Below, piece by piece: positions 27,236 to 35,372 of a DNA stretch of 64,000 nucleotides. The translations under genes and the position numbers were made by a program. Under the pieces are notes generated by a model that was not told the origin of the DNA, did not search any database, and saw only the letters and a list, made by a program, of their open reading frames with translations. How positions within the stretch are numbered: position 1 is the stretch's first letter; every line of letters starts with the position of its first letter. The stretch comes from CAWJFJ01 sp963800065 (GTDB taxonomy: Bacteria; Actinomycetota; Acidimicrobiia; Acidimicrobiales; UBA8190), in NCBI GenBank assembly GCA_963800065.1, contig CAWCZO010000003.1, positions 62,001-126,000 on the forward strand, written 5' to 3'.

Positions 27236-27876
27236 CGCGAGGGCGCGTTTCTGTCGGATCTTGACAACGTACTCATGTGCATAGACCCGGGAGTTCGAGC
27301 AGCGGTGGACACCTCAGATCTGTTAGACGCATTCCAAGTATGTCCGGGACAATTCACGGGACACAGCGACGGAACCAGGGAATGCAAAGAAGGTCGCGCC
27401 TGCCTCGGTCCTGACCGTGCCCATGCTGGTGGGCACACCTACTGTCGTGTGCTCTTTGCGGCTGGAACCTGCCCCATCGGCGGCGTAGAGGGAGACTGAT
27501 CCAACGTGAGGAAGGAGGAGACACCAATAACTAACCTGAGCTGGCCGGATTGATCTGGCAGCGATCTGGGAATCACATCAAAGTGATCTACATCACCGGT
27601 GAGCGGGGATATCTTGGAACCGGGAGCTTGACCGGAGGGGGCCACCCTGCCGAGGAGGCTGGCATGACTCGGATACCGACTCCGGCAAGCCTCGCTCATT
27701 GGGTTCGGCACCCCGAATATTCTCAAATTGGCAAGAAATCCCTTAAATAGCCAAGCGGTTCAAGGCGTTTCAGGGTACCGAAGATCGGCCCTTTAGCCCA
27801 GGTCGGCGTGCTGACTTGAGTTGAACCCATCCGACGCGCAGCTTCAAGGCGGAACGGATGACCTCATCGATGGTTC
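27236..27876. other. Region without a supported gene
   Basis: Short open frames (for example 27275-27499, cysteine-rich, and 27550-27750) lack ribosome sites and family resemblance. It contains a CRP-like palindrome at 27582-27597. The right border is the IS630 element. Confidence 0.45.
27582..27597. promoter_or_regulatory. CRP-like palindrome
   Basis: AGTGATCTACATCACC contains GTGA-N6-TCAC, the core spacing of CRP/FNR-family sites. No regulated gene is evident downstream, so this may be chance. Confidence 0.25.
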
Positions 27877-29114
27877 TAGTGCCCCATCAAGCAACGTTTG
27901 CGCGCTTTACCAGCTCACGCAGTGTTTTGTCCTGAGCGTTGCGGTTGCGCCAGATAATGTAGCGACGGATCATCGAGTTCTGCTCTTCGTGTGAGCGGTG
28001 GTCGGTGCCATCCAAGGTGAAATACCGCAGTGCCTGGAACTGCGCCTCGATCCGGTTCAGCCAGCTGGCGTTGGTGGGCACGTAGGCCAGTTCGACATTG
28101 TGGTCCTCGGCCCAGTCGCCCACCCGCGTGTCTCTCTGGGTCGACAAATGGGGACTGAAGTTGTCGAGCACGATGGCGATGCGAACTCCGGGTGGGTAGA
28201 GGCTGCGCAGGTAGCGGCAGAACTCGAGGAATGTGGTGCGGTCCTTCTTGGTCTTGATGTGACCGTAGATCTTGTCCTGATTCAGGTCGTAGGCGGCCAT
28301 CAGGTGGCGGACCCCGGCGTGGCGAGTGAAGGTGGCGCGACGACGCCGGCGACGTGATCCTCTGACCCGGTCCTCGTCCTTGACGGCCATCGGGGCCCAC
28401 TGCTTGCCGGGCCGGGGCAGCAGGTTGAGGGGTCCGAACTCGTCCATGCAGATGATCACCGTGGGGTCGTTTTTCTTGGGTTTGGCCTTGCCATCAGCGA
28501 TTTCGTAGAGCTCGAGGACCCGGTTCTTCTTGGTCTCGAAGTCCGGGTCGCTCGACTGCTTCCAGGTCTTGATCACTTGAAACGAGACGCCCTCCTCTCG
28601 GAGGAGCAGGCGCAGTCCCTCGTGGCTGATGTCGTCGACCACCCCCTCAGCCACCAAGAACTCGGCCAGCTTGGTCAGGCTCCAGGTCGAAAAGGGCAAG
28701 CCGTGGTCGACGGGCCGGCTCAAGGCGACCTTCTTGATCTCCCGGCGCTCGGGCAAGGTGAACGTCGGGGGTCGGCCCCCGGCGTACTTGGGCACGAGCG
28801 AGTCGAACCCGTCGTCGTTGAAGTTGTGGATCACGGCCCGGACCCGGTCGGGCGAGGTGAAGGCCACCTGGGCGATCTGGGCCACGTCCATACCCTGGGC
28901 CGACAGCAGGACCATCTGAGCTCTTCGCCACATCACCACCGACCCCGAGGACCGGCGGACGATCCGCAACAGGCGGTTGCCCTCCTCATTGCTGATCTCT
29001 CGAACACGTATCCCGTCCCGCACGTGACCTCCTCATCAGAGAAGACCAAATTCTGCGCGACCCGGGGGTCAGAGTGGTGGACGCGACCCTCCAACATTGC
29101 CGGTCACGGCACTA
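27877..29114 (-). mobile_element. IS630-family insertion sequence, apparently complete
   Basis: One transposase gene bounded by imperfect inverted repeats that begin TAGTGCC (27877) and end GGCACTA (29114). Inner bases GCAACGTT and GCAATGTT also match between ends. TA at both outer edges is the target duplication expected for IS630/Tc1 elements. Inside the TA pair the element is 1234 bases. Confidence 0.85.
27887..29023 (-). CDS. IS630-family transposase
   Basis: 378 residues. N-terminal HTH region (IVRRSSGSVVMWRRAQMVLLSAQGMDVAQIAQVAFTSPDRVRAVI) followed by a DDE domain: TVIICMDEFGP (first Asp), IAIVLDNFSPH (second Asp) and NASWLNRIEAQF (Glu). All catalytic residues are present and the frame is uninterrupted, so the element may still be active. 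The 3' end of the gene lies within the terminal inverted repeat. Confidence 0.95.
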   Translation of the reverse strand: MRDGIRVREISNEEGNRLLRIVRRSSGSVVMWRRAQMVLLSAQGMDVAQIAQVAFTSPDRVRAVIHNFNDDGFDSLVPKYAGGRPPTFTLPERREIKKVALSRPVDHGLPFSTWSLTKLAEFLVAEGVVDDISHEGLRLLLREEGVSFQVIKTWKQSSDPDFETKKNRVLELYEIADGKAKPKKNDPTVIICMDEFGPLNLLPRPGKQWAPMAVKDEDRVRGSRRRRRRATFTRHAGVRHLMAAYDLNQDKIYGHIKTKKDRTTFLEFCRYLRSLYPPGVRIAIVLDNFSPHLSTQRDTRVGDWAEDHNVELAYVPTNASWLNRIEAQFQALRYFTLDGTDHRSHEEQNSMIRRYIIWRNRNAQDKTLRELVKRANVA

Positions 29115-29139
29115 GTAGCTCTCTCAAGGTGTACCTGGT

Positions 29140-29587
29140 CGGACGTTACTCAAACCCTATGGAGGTAATGGGACGTTACTTGAACCATTCTGACCAGGGA
29201 GAACGTCTCCGGACCCTCCTCGAAATGGTCCCATGTGGGTCCAAAACGACCAAAACTCGAACCCAAAGACGGGTTTGCCGGCGCCTCGAACCGTCCAAGG
29301 TGGAGGAGCTGATCCGGGGATACTTCGACCGCGTTCCTGTCGACGAACTGGCCGGCAGATTTCAGGTTGACCAGAGCACCGTTCGGTAGCACGCGCGCCG
29401 ACACGGGTTACCCCGACGGTCACCTCGATTAGGCCCAAACCAGACAGAGGAAGCGATCACGCTCCACACCGAGGGTCGATCACTGTTGAAAGTGGCCAAT
29501 CACTTCGGTGTCGCCACCGACACGGTCGCCCGTGCGCTGCGCAGGGCCTGGGTCACGCTTCGACCACGGCGAGGCTGGACCCGGTAG
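29140..29587 (+). repeat. Dispersed repeat, copy 2 (first copy at 17672-18115)
   Basis: Second copy of the HTH module; starts 25 bases beyond the IS630 right end. Base-level similarity continues from ACGTTACTCAAACCC to the terminal RRGW codons. Confidence 0.8.
29159..29587 (+). pseudogene. Tandem-HTH protein, copy 2, broken by an amber codon
   Basis: Equivalent to the intact gene at 17690-18115. From ATG 29159 the frame reads VCRRLEPSKVEELIRGYFDRVPVDELAGRFQVDQSTVR, then TAG at 29387-29389 where copy 1 has a Glu codon (GAG), and continues in frame HARRHGLPRRSP to RALRRAWVTLRPRRGW. Apart from this stop there is no frameshift, so decay is recent. Its presence next to an insertion sequence mirrors copy 1. 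Confidence 0.75.
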
Positions 29588-29854
29588 GTCGCTTTGGGCT
29601 CCGGGGAACGACCTTGGTTGCGGGCGATCCCCGGCGCTTTGGATTCTGATCGATACCGGATCGGTCTGGGTTGTTGTGGACGTCGTACCAGGGGCGATGT
29701 AACGGCACGTCCCGGACGCGACACCCAGATACACGATTCGATCGGGAACCGCGGGCTATGTGCGCCCGACGCGCCCCAGAGGCGTCGAACTGCTGCTGAC
29801 ATCAGGCCGATACTTACCACCCCGCCACGTTGCGGATCATGTCGAGGCCAGCTA
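29588..29854. other. Short gap before the PadR promoter
   Basis: No gene or clear element is seen between the HTH pseudogene and the PadR promoter. Confidence 0.4.
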
Positions 29855-29884
29855 TTGACTGGATATATACTCTCAGAGTATTCT
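29855..29884 (+). promoter_or_regulatory. Sigma-70-like promoter with embedded operator for the PadR-ABC operon
   Basis: -35 TTGACT (29855-29860), 18-base spacer, -10 TATTCT (29879-29884). A perfect palindrome ATACTCT-C-AGAGTAT (29867-29881) fills the spacer and touches the -10 box, a position where PadR binding would block transcription. The expected start of transcription is at or within a few bases of the ATG at 29892, so the mRNA may be leaderless. Confidence 0.75.
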
Positions 29885-29891
29885 CTCAGGT

Positions 29892-30416
29892 ATGAGCGTT
29901 CCCATGGCCCTGCTAGGCCTCCTCGATCGCGAACCGAGCCACGGCTACGACCTGAAGCGCGATTACGACACCTACTTCGGGCGCGGCCGGCCGCTGCCAT
30001 ACGGCCAGGTGTACGCCACGCTCTCCCGCCTGGCAAGAGACGGGAAGGCGATCGTCGGCGACGCCGAGCCAGGAGCCGGTCCCGATCGCAAGCGCTACAA
30101 CATCACCGAGACCGGCCGAAACGAGGTCGAGGCGTGGCTCTCGCAGCCCATCCCCGCCGAACCCCACCTGCAGACCGATCTGTTCGTGAAGGTCGTCCTG
30201 TCGCTGATGCTCGGTCGCCGGGCCGAGGAGTACCTGGACGCCCAGCGTGCCGCGCACCTGCACCGGATGCGCGAGCTCACAGACCTCAAGCAGAAGGGAA
30301 CCCTGATCGATTCGCTCCTCGCCGACCACGGTCTGTTCCACCTCGAGGCCGACCTCCGCTGGATCGACCTCACGACCGCTCGCCTCACCGCACTCGCCAC
30401 GGAGGTCGCCTCATGA
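29892..30416 (+). CDS. PadR-family transcriptional repressor
   Basis: 174 residues. N-terminal winged helix: MALLGLLDREPSHGYDLKRDYDTYFGRGRPLPYGQVYATLSRLARDGKAIV...DRKRYNITETGRNEVEAWL, the PadR signature. The C-terminal part (Vir-like helices, FVKVVLSLMLGRRAEEYLDAQRAAHLHRM) is the dimerisation domain. It is the first gene of an operon with an ABC exporter; its stop overlaps the ATPase start (ATGA). The palindromic promoter suggests autorepression relieved by a compound that the transporter handles. Confidence 0.92.
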   Translation: MSVPMALLGLLDREPSHGYDLKRDYDTYFGRGRPLPYGQVYATLSRLARDGKAIVGDAEPGAGPDRKRYNITETGRNEVEAWLSQPIPAEPHLQTDLFVKVVLSLMLGRRAEEYLDAQRAAHLHRMRELTDLKQKGTLIDSLLADHGLFHLEADLRWIDLTTARLTALATEVAS

Positions 30417-31129
30417 ACACGCCCAAGAATTCTGCCCTCATCCCGCCCGGGGGCACCATCATCGAGGCGCAGGACCTCGTGCTCTCCTTCGGGGAGACCC
30501 CGGCGCTGCGCGACGCCAGCCTGTCCGTGCAGCGGGGCGAGATCGTGGCCGTCATGGGCCCGAGCGGTTCGGGCAAGTCGACGCTGCTCCACTGCCTCGC
30601 CGGCATCCTGGTCCCCACGTCGGGCCGGGTGATCTTCGACGGGCAGCGCATCGACGCGCTGCGCGAGGAGCAGCGAAGCCGGCTCCGCCGAGACCGTTTC
30701 GGCTTCGTCTTCCAGTTCGGCCAGCTCGTCCCAGAGCTCACCGCTGAGGAGAATGTCGCCCTCCCACTCCTTCTGGGCGGGATGCGCCGCCAACAGGCCT
30801 TCGACCGAGCGCGGAGCTGGTTTGCCCGGCTCGAGCTCGACGGCCTGGAAAGCCACCGGGCGGGCGAGATGTCAGGGGGCCAGGCCCAGCGAGTTGCTCT
30901 CGCCCGGGGCATGGTCGCGCAGCCCGACGTGCTGTTCGCTGATGAGCCCACCGGCTCACTCGACTCCCTGACCGGTGAGCTCGTCATGAACTTAATGACC
31001 AGCGTGGCCCGCGAGGAGGGCATCACGGTCGTCCTCGTTACCCACGAACCCCGCGTCGCCGCCTACGCCGACCGCGAGGTGATCGTGCGCGACGGCAAGG
31101 TTGCCAGCCCGGTGGCGGTCGGCGCATGA
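30413..31129 (+). CDS. ABC transporter ATP-binding protein, LolD/MacB type
   Basis: 238 residues. Walker A GPSGSGKSTL, Q-loop FVFQFGQLVPELTAEENV, signature MSGGQAQRVALARG, Walker B DVLFADEPTGSLD, H-loop VTHEPRV. This subgroup works with FtsX-like permeases as mechanotransmission-type exporters. It is coupled by 4-base overlaps with PadR upstream and the permease downstream. All motifs are intact. Confidence 0.95.
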   Translation: MNTPKNSALIPPGGTIIEAQDLVLSFGETPALRDASLSVQRGEIVAVMGPSGSGKSTLLHCLAGILVPTSGRVIFDGQRIDALREEQRSRLRRDRFGFVFQFGQLVPELTAEENVALPLLLGGMRRQQAFDRARSWFARLELDGLESHRAGEMSGGQAQRVALARGMVAQPDVLFADEPTGSLDSLTGELVMNLMTSVAREEGITVVLVTHEPRVAAYADREVIVRDGKVASPVAVGA

Positions 31130-33360
31130 TTCGGCTCGGCCTCCGGCTGACCTTGGGGAGTGGTCGTGAAGCCCTCCTGCGGGTGCTCGTCACCGCTGCT
31201 GCGGTCGCCCTCGGCGTCGGATTGTTGCTGGCCGCCGTGGCCGGCATGAATGGTCTCCACGCCCAGAGCGATCGGGGCGCCTGGCTGAACTCGGCGGTGC
31301 AGCCGACACCGCCGAGTTCGCCCGCCAGCGGCCTGTGGTGGGAACCGAGCACCGACTCGTTCGGGGATCAGCTCATCGACCGAATCGACGTCGCTGCGGC
31401 CGGGCCGGCCGCGCCCATCCCCCCCGGAATGTCCCACCTGCCTGGTCCGGGCCAGTACGTCGCCTCGCCCGAGCTGGTGAGCCTGCTTCGCTCCCAGCCC
31501 GCCGATGCGCTGCGTGATCGCTACCCCGGTCGGCTGGTGGGCACCATTGGCAGCGCGGGGCTGCCGTCGCCGAACTCGTTGATCATCGTCATCGGTCACA
31601 GCGTCGGGCAGCTCTCAAAGCAGCCGGCCGCCATCGAGATCGGGGCGATCCACCGCGGCCTGGCGAATTGCTATGGCTGCCAGAGCGTGGTCGGGAGCGG
31701 GCCAGTTCTGGAATTCATCCTGGTCGGCGGAGCCGTGGCGCTCGTGCTGCCGATTCTGATCCTGATTGCGACGGCGAGCCGACTCTCGGCCGCCCGGCGC
31801 GAAGAGCGCTTCGCTTCCATGCGGTTGGTCGGCGCCACTCCTCGCCAGATCTCGACTATTTCGGCCGTCGAAGCGGTCATCGCCGCCCTCGCCGGAGTCG
31901 TCCTCGGTTTCGGACTCTTCTTTGCAGTCCGACCCCTGCTTTACCACGTGCCGTTCACCGGGGCCCCGTTTGCCCAGGGTGACCTCTCCCTTCACCCCAT
32001 CGACATCCTCATAGCGGTAGTCGGAGTCCCCATCGCCGCCGTCGTGTCCGCACGTCTCGCGCTGCGTCGGGTACAGATTTCGCCGCTAGGAGTGACGCGA
32101 CGGGTCAGGAAGCGCCCACCGGGGATCGCTCGGATCGTTCCCTTGTTGGCAGGTATCTCATTCCTCGCCTACTTCGACGCGGCCGGAAAGCCCGGCGCCA
32201 TCGGGAGCCAGCTTCTTGAGCTCCTCGTTGGATTCGCGCTGCTGATCGTGGGTCTGGTTCTGGGCGGGCCGTGGTTCACAACCGCTGGGTCGCGGATCAT
32301 GGCCAAAAGAGCGAGTCGCCCCGCCACTCTCATCGCCGGTCGTCACCTCCTCGACAACCCCAAGGCTGCATTCCGCTTTGTCAGTGGCCTCGTCGTCGCC
32401 CTCTTCGTCGCCAGCGCAGCGATCGGTGCCCTCAGCTCGGTGACGCAAGTAACCGGAGGGGGAAGCGCCAACACCAGTCTGGGTACCCTCGTGGACCCGT
32501 TCTGCACCTATTCGACCGCCGACTGCCCCACGGCGTCCGTGGTGGCTTCCGTCCCACCCTCGGTCCTCAACGAGCTCCGGGCGACGCCGGGGGTGCACGG
32601 GGTGGCGGTGGTCCATGAGGCTCCCAACCAGACGCAAAACGGGCGATCGTTCGGGGTGGTTGCGTGTGACGAACTCGCCCAGACTCCGGCCATCGGCCGA
32701 TGTGCACCGCGGGCCACCGTGGCGTCCGTTGGATACTTTCTCTCGAAGGTCCTGGGGCACACCGCCAACGCGTCGACCACGACCTGGCCCTCCTGGAACC
32801 TGTCGGCGACGCAGCTCGCATCCCTCCCCGTAAGCGCAGTCGTCGTCGCGACGAACGGGACTGCAGGTGCGATCGAACGGGTACGAACTGAGCTCGAGCG
32901 CGCATTCCCGCTTCAGGGCACACCGGTGACCGTGGAGGCCCTCGATCCCTCGACGGCGCGCCTGCTGACCATGATCCAGGCCATGACCTACGTGATCATC
33001 GTGGCCAGCCTGATCATCGCTGCGTGCAGCCTGGCCGTGAACATCGCGGCCGGTCTCTCTGAGCGGAGGCGGCCATTCAGCCTGCTCAGACTTACGGGGG
33101 TCCCGCGAAAACTCCTGCACCGGATCGTGACGCTGGAGAGTGCGCTGCCCCTGCTCATCGTCGCTGCGGTCTCCATCGTCGTCGGGCTGCTGGCGGCCGC
33201 CCTCTACCTGCACTCGCAGGTAGGGCTCGCCTTCAGCGTTCCGGGATTCTCCTACTGGACCACGGTGATCGGAGGGCTGGCCGCGTCGATGGCGATCATC
33301 GCCGCAACCTTCCCCATCCTCGATCGGATCACGGGGCCCGAGGTCGCCCGGAACGAGTGA
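31126..33360 (+). CDS. FtsX-like ABC transporter permease
   Basis: 744 residues with an N-terminal helix (about 18-38), a large outside domain, then helix groups near 195-320 (LEFILVGGAVALVLPILILIATASRL followed by ARREERFASMRLVGATPRQI, the FtsX cytosolic loop) and near 340-420, a second outside domain and C-terminal helices with LSERRRPFSLLRLTGVPRKLLHRIV. Two FtsX core units are thus present, so a single gene can supply both halves. Likely a lipid, peptide or antibiotic-related exporter; substrate unknown. Confidence 0.92.
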   Translation: MIRLGLRLTLGSGREALLRVLVTAAAVALGVGLLLAAVAGMNGLHAQSDRGAWLNSAVQPTPPSSPASGLWWEPSTDSFGDQLIDRIDVAAAGPAAPIPPGMSHLPGPGQYVASPELVSLLRSQPADALRDRYPGRLVGTIGSAGLPSPNSLIIVIGHSVGQLSKQPAAIEIGAIHRGLANCYGCQSVVGSGPVLEFILVGGAVALVLPILILIATASRLSAARREERFASMRLVGATPRQISTISAVEAVIAALAGVVLGFGLFFAVRPLLYHVPFTGAPFAQGDLSLHPIDILIAVVGVPIAAVVSARLALRRVQISPLGVTRRVRKRPPGIARIVPLLAGISFLAYFDAAGKPGAIGSQLLELLVGFALLIVGLVLGGPWFTTAGSRIMAKRASRPATLIAGRHLLDNPKAAFRFVSGLVVALFVASAAIGALSSVTQVTGGGSANTSLGTLVDPFCTYSTADCPTASVVASVPPSVLNELRATPGVHGVAVVHEAPNQTQNGRSFGVVACDELAQTPAIGRCAPRATVASVGYFLSKVLGHTANASTTTWPSWNLSATQLASLPVSAVVVATNGTAGAIERVRTELERAFPLQGTPVTVEALDPSTARLLTMIQAMTYVIIVASLIIAACSLAVNIAAGLSERRRPFSLLRLTGVPRKLLHRIVTLESALPLLIVAAVSIVVGLLAAALYLHSQVGLAFSVPGFSYWTTVIGGLAASMAIIAATFPILDRITGPEVARNE

Positions 33361-33758
33361 TCACAATGGTCAAACCGGAGAGTGCCGTTCGTCGGGCCCC
33401 ATTGACGGTCCTCACGGCACTCGCCGCACTCTTTGCGGGGGTGTTGTCCGCCGGCTGCTCGTCGCCTCCGGACGAGGGAACGCTTGTCGGCATACTCCAG
33501 GCTGTCGGTGGTCCGGCTGGAACAAGACCGCGACCGCTCAGCGGCTCGGTCACGTTCCATGGGTCGGACGGGAACATCGCCACCATCGCGCTCTCCGCCA
33601 ACGGCCGGTTCTCAGCTCACCTGCCCGTCGGTCGCTACACCGTCGCAGGGCGGAGTCCCCAGTTCGATGGGGGTGCCGGGGAGTGTCAGGCACCAGGACC
33701 GGTCACCGTGACCAACGACGTCACGAGCCACATAGACATCGATTGTCAGGAGAGCTAG
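33357..33758 (+). CDS. Small lipoprotein of the PadR-ABC operon
   Basis: 133 residues from GTG 33357 (overlap GTGA with the permease stop); ATG 33366 is an alternative. Signal peptide with lipobox LSAGC at about residues 30-34. The mature part (GTLVGILQAVGGPAGTRPRPLSGSVTFHG...FSAHLPVGRYTVAGRSPQF) looks like a carboxypeptidase-regulatory-like or transthyretin-type beta fold, with two late cysteines. Exposed on the outside of the membrane, it may assist the transporter or bind its substrate. Confidence 0.75.
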   Translation: MITMVKPESAVRRAPLTVLTALAALFAGVLSAGCSSPPDEGTLVGILQAVGGPAGTRPRPLSGSVTFHGSDGNIATIALSANGRFSAHLPVGRYTVAGRSPQFDGGAGECQAPGPVTVTNDVTSHIDIDCQES

Positions 33759-34104
33759 GGCCGTCCGTAGGGGCGAGCCGGGGCCGGCGATAAACCGGTG
33801 CTTTCGCACTGCCCCCGCCCCCTCTGTTCATGCTGTTGAGTGGCGGGGGTTATCCGCCATCGTGCAACCCGTCGGGTCCGCGACCCGTCGAAGCTACTGG
33901 TCAGGGCGTCATGCCTACGCTCTGCATAGGCAGCTGCCTACTCGATATCGTCCGCCTTGCGGTAGCCGCCCCGATTCGGCAATCTGGGCGCTGCAAAAGA
34001 GCGCATAACATCGGGGCTACGCAGTCGCCCCGCATGTCTTGCACCTTCCGCAACTGCCGGTTATGCGTGCCGTGAAGCTCGTAACTAAGGGTCCTGATGT
34101 CGCG
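33759..34104. other. Region with a nested inverted repeat, no gene
   Basis: Contains inverted arms CGCATAAC (34002-34009) and GTTATGCG (34060-34067) enclosing a smaller hairpin CGGGGC/GCCCCG (34012-34032). The layout recalls an integron attC site or the end of a mobile element, but the arms do not fit the attC consensus. A weak GC-rich hairpin after the lipoprotein gene (about 33812-33850) could be its terminator. Confidence 0.3.
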
Positions 34105-34430
34105 TAGCGGCGCAACCACTTGTGCACCGTCTGGCGACCGACGCCATAGCGCCGTGCGGCATCGGTCACCGTCGCCGCACTTTCGAGCACCTCGAGCACG
34201 GCCTCATAGCGCTGTTCCACGAGCCCCAGCTTCACCAGCACGACGGGACCTCCATGGTCGCGGACGTGATCGTCCACAGCCAAGAACCATCGAGCTCGCC
34301 CGGCGACGGATGAGGTGTCGCCCACCTACCGGAGCCAGTGTCGCCCAGGTGCCGGAGCCGCGTCCGGAAAGTGTCGCTAAGGAGCCGAAGCCAATGTGTC
34401 GCCCAGGTGCCGGAACCTCACATTCACAAC
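34105..34430 (-). mobile_element. IS481-type insertion sequence remnant 2, left end only
   Basis: From GTG 34241 the minus strand encodes VLVKLGLVEQRYEAVLEVLESAATVTDAARRYGVGRQTVHKWLRRYA, an IS481-family transposase HTH start, then the match ends. Upstream (34310-34425) are about four imperfect copies of a GGCTCCGGCACCTGGGCGAC unit, as seen in the 17.5-kb remnant. The DDE domain and right end are missing. Confidence 0.7.
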
Positions 34431-34431
34431 G

Positions 34432-34504
34432 TGGAGCTGACCGGACTCGAACCGGCGACCTGCTGGTTGCAAACCAGCTGCTCTACCAACTGAGCTACAG
34501 CCCC
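34432..34504 (-). tRNA. tRNA-Ala (anticodon TGC)
   Basis: 73 bases fold as a cloverleaf: acceptor GGGGCTG with CAGCTCC, D-arm with AGTTGGTAGAGC, anticodon arm GCTGG-TTTGCAA-CCAGC, T-arm GCCGG-TTCGAGT-CCGGT region. Discriminator is A and the G3:U70 wobble, the alanine identity element, is present. CCA is not encoded. Confidence 0.95.
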
Positions 34505-34598
34505 GCGCCCGTCGTACAGGCTAGATGAGCGCCGCCCGGTGGCCTGGATCTGCCGCGTCGTCCGGAGGCCACCGGCGTACTGGGTAGCGTGGTCGGCG

Positions 34599-35366
34599 AT
34601 GTCCGTCCCCGCAGCCGACCCCGGGCCGTCCCGCACCCTCGTCTTCGACGGCTGCTTCAACTTCCGGGACCTCGGGGGCTACCCGACGGCCGATGGCCGG
34701 CGGACGCGCTGGCGACGGCTGTTCCGGGCCGACGGTCTGAGCCGCCTCACCGAGAACGACCTGGCCGCCCTGGCCGACCTGGGCGTCGTCACCGTCATCG
34801 ACCTGCGCACAGATCTCGAGGCCGACACCCAGGGGCGTTTCCCGCCGGACGTGGCCGGCGTGAGCTACCACCATCTCCCGCTCACCGACACCCTGCCCGG
34901 CGAGGAGGAGTCGGCGGAATGGGATCGCGCCGCCTTCGTCTCGGAGCGGTATCTGGCCATGCTGTCGGAGGGGACGGCCACGGTGTCCGGTGCCATCGGC
35001 CTACTGGCCGACCCCGCCCGCCGGCCCGCCGTCTTCCACTGCTCCGTGGGAAAGGACCGCACCGGAGTCCTGTCCGCTCTCGTCCTCGGCTTCCTCGGTG
35101 TCCCCGACGCGGTGATCGTCGACGACTACGCGCTCAGCTATGACGCCATGATCCGGGTCCTCGCCCACCTGAAGGAGCGCTACCCGGAGTCCGAGGAGAT
35201 CGTGGAACGCTACCGACCGGTGATCCTATCGGCCGAGCCCGCCTCGATGGCCGGCTTCGTGGCCGGGGTGCGCCGGACCTACGGTTCCTTCGACGAGCTG
35301 GCCGATTTCCTCGGCGTCACCGCCGAGGTCGAAGCGCTGCGCGCCGACGTCCTGGAGACCGACTGA
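34599..35366 (+). CDS. Tyrosine phosphatase-like protein (DSP/PTP superfamily)
   Basis: 255 residues from ATG 34599 (an upstream in-frame ATG would extend into the tRNA-proximal leader). N-terminal FNFRDLGGYPTADGRRTRWRRLFRADGLSRLT and the P-loop HCSVGKDRTGVL (Cys ~148, Arg ~154) are typical of bacterial tyrosine/lipid phosphatases such as mycobacterial PtpB relatives. The catalytic Asp is likely in the region after DLRTDLE. Cytosolic, no signal peptide. Substrate could be phosphotyrosine or phosphoinositide. Confidence 0.88.
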   Translation: MSVPAADPGPSRTLVFDGCFNFRDLGGYPTADGRRTRWRRLFRADGLSRLTENDLAALADLGVVTVIDLRTDLEADTQGRFPPDVAGVSYHHLPLTDTLPGEEESAEWDRAAFVSERYLAMLSEGTATVSGAIGLLADPARRPAVFHCSVGKDRTGVLSALVLGFLGVPDAVIVDDYALSYDAMIRVLAHLKERYPESEEIVERYRPVILSAEPASMAGFVAGVRRTYGSFDELADFLGVTAEVEALRADVLETD

Positions 35367-35372
35367 GAACCC

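Noticed and set aside
27275..27499. Cysteine-rich 74-codon frame
   Set aside because: No ribosome binding site, and the low-complexity sequence has no recognisable fold; insufficient support.
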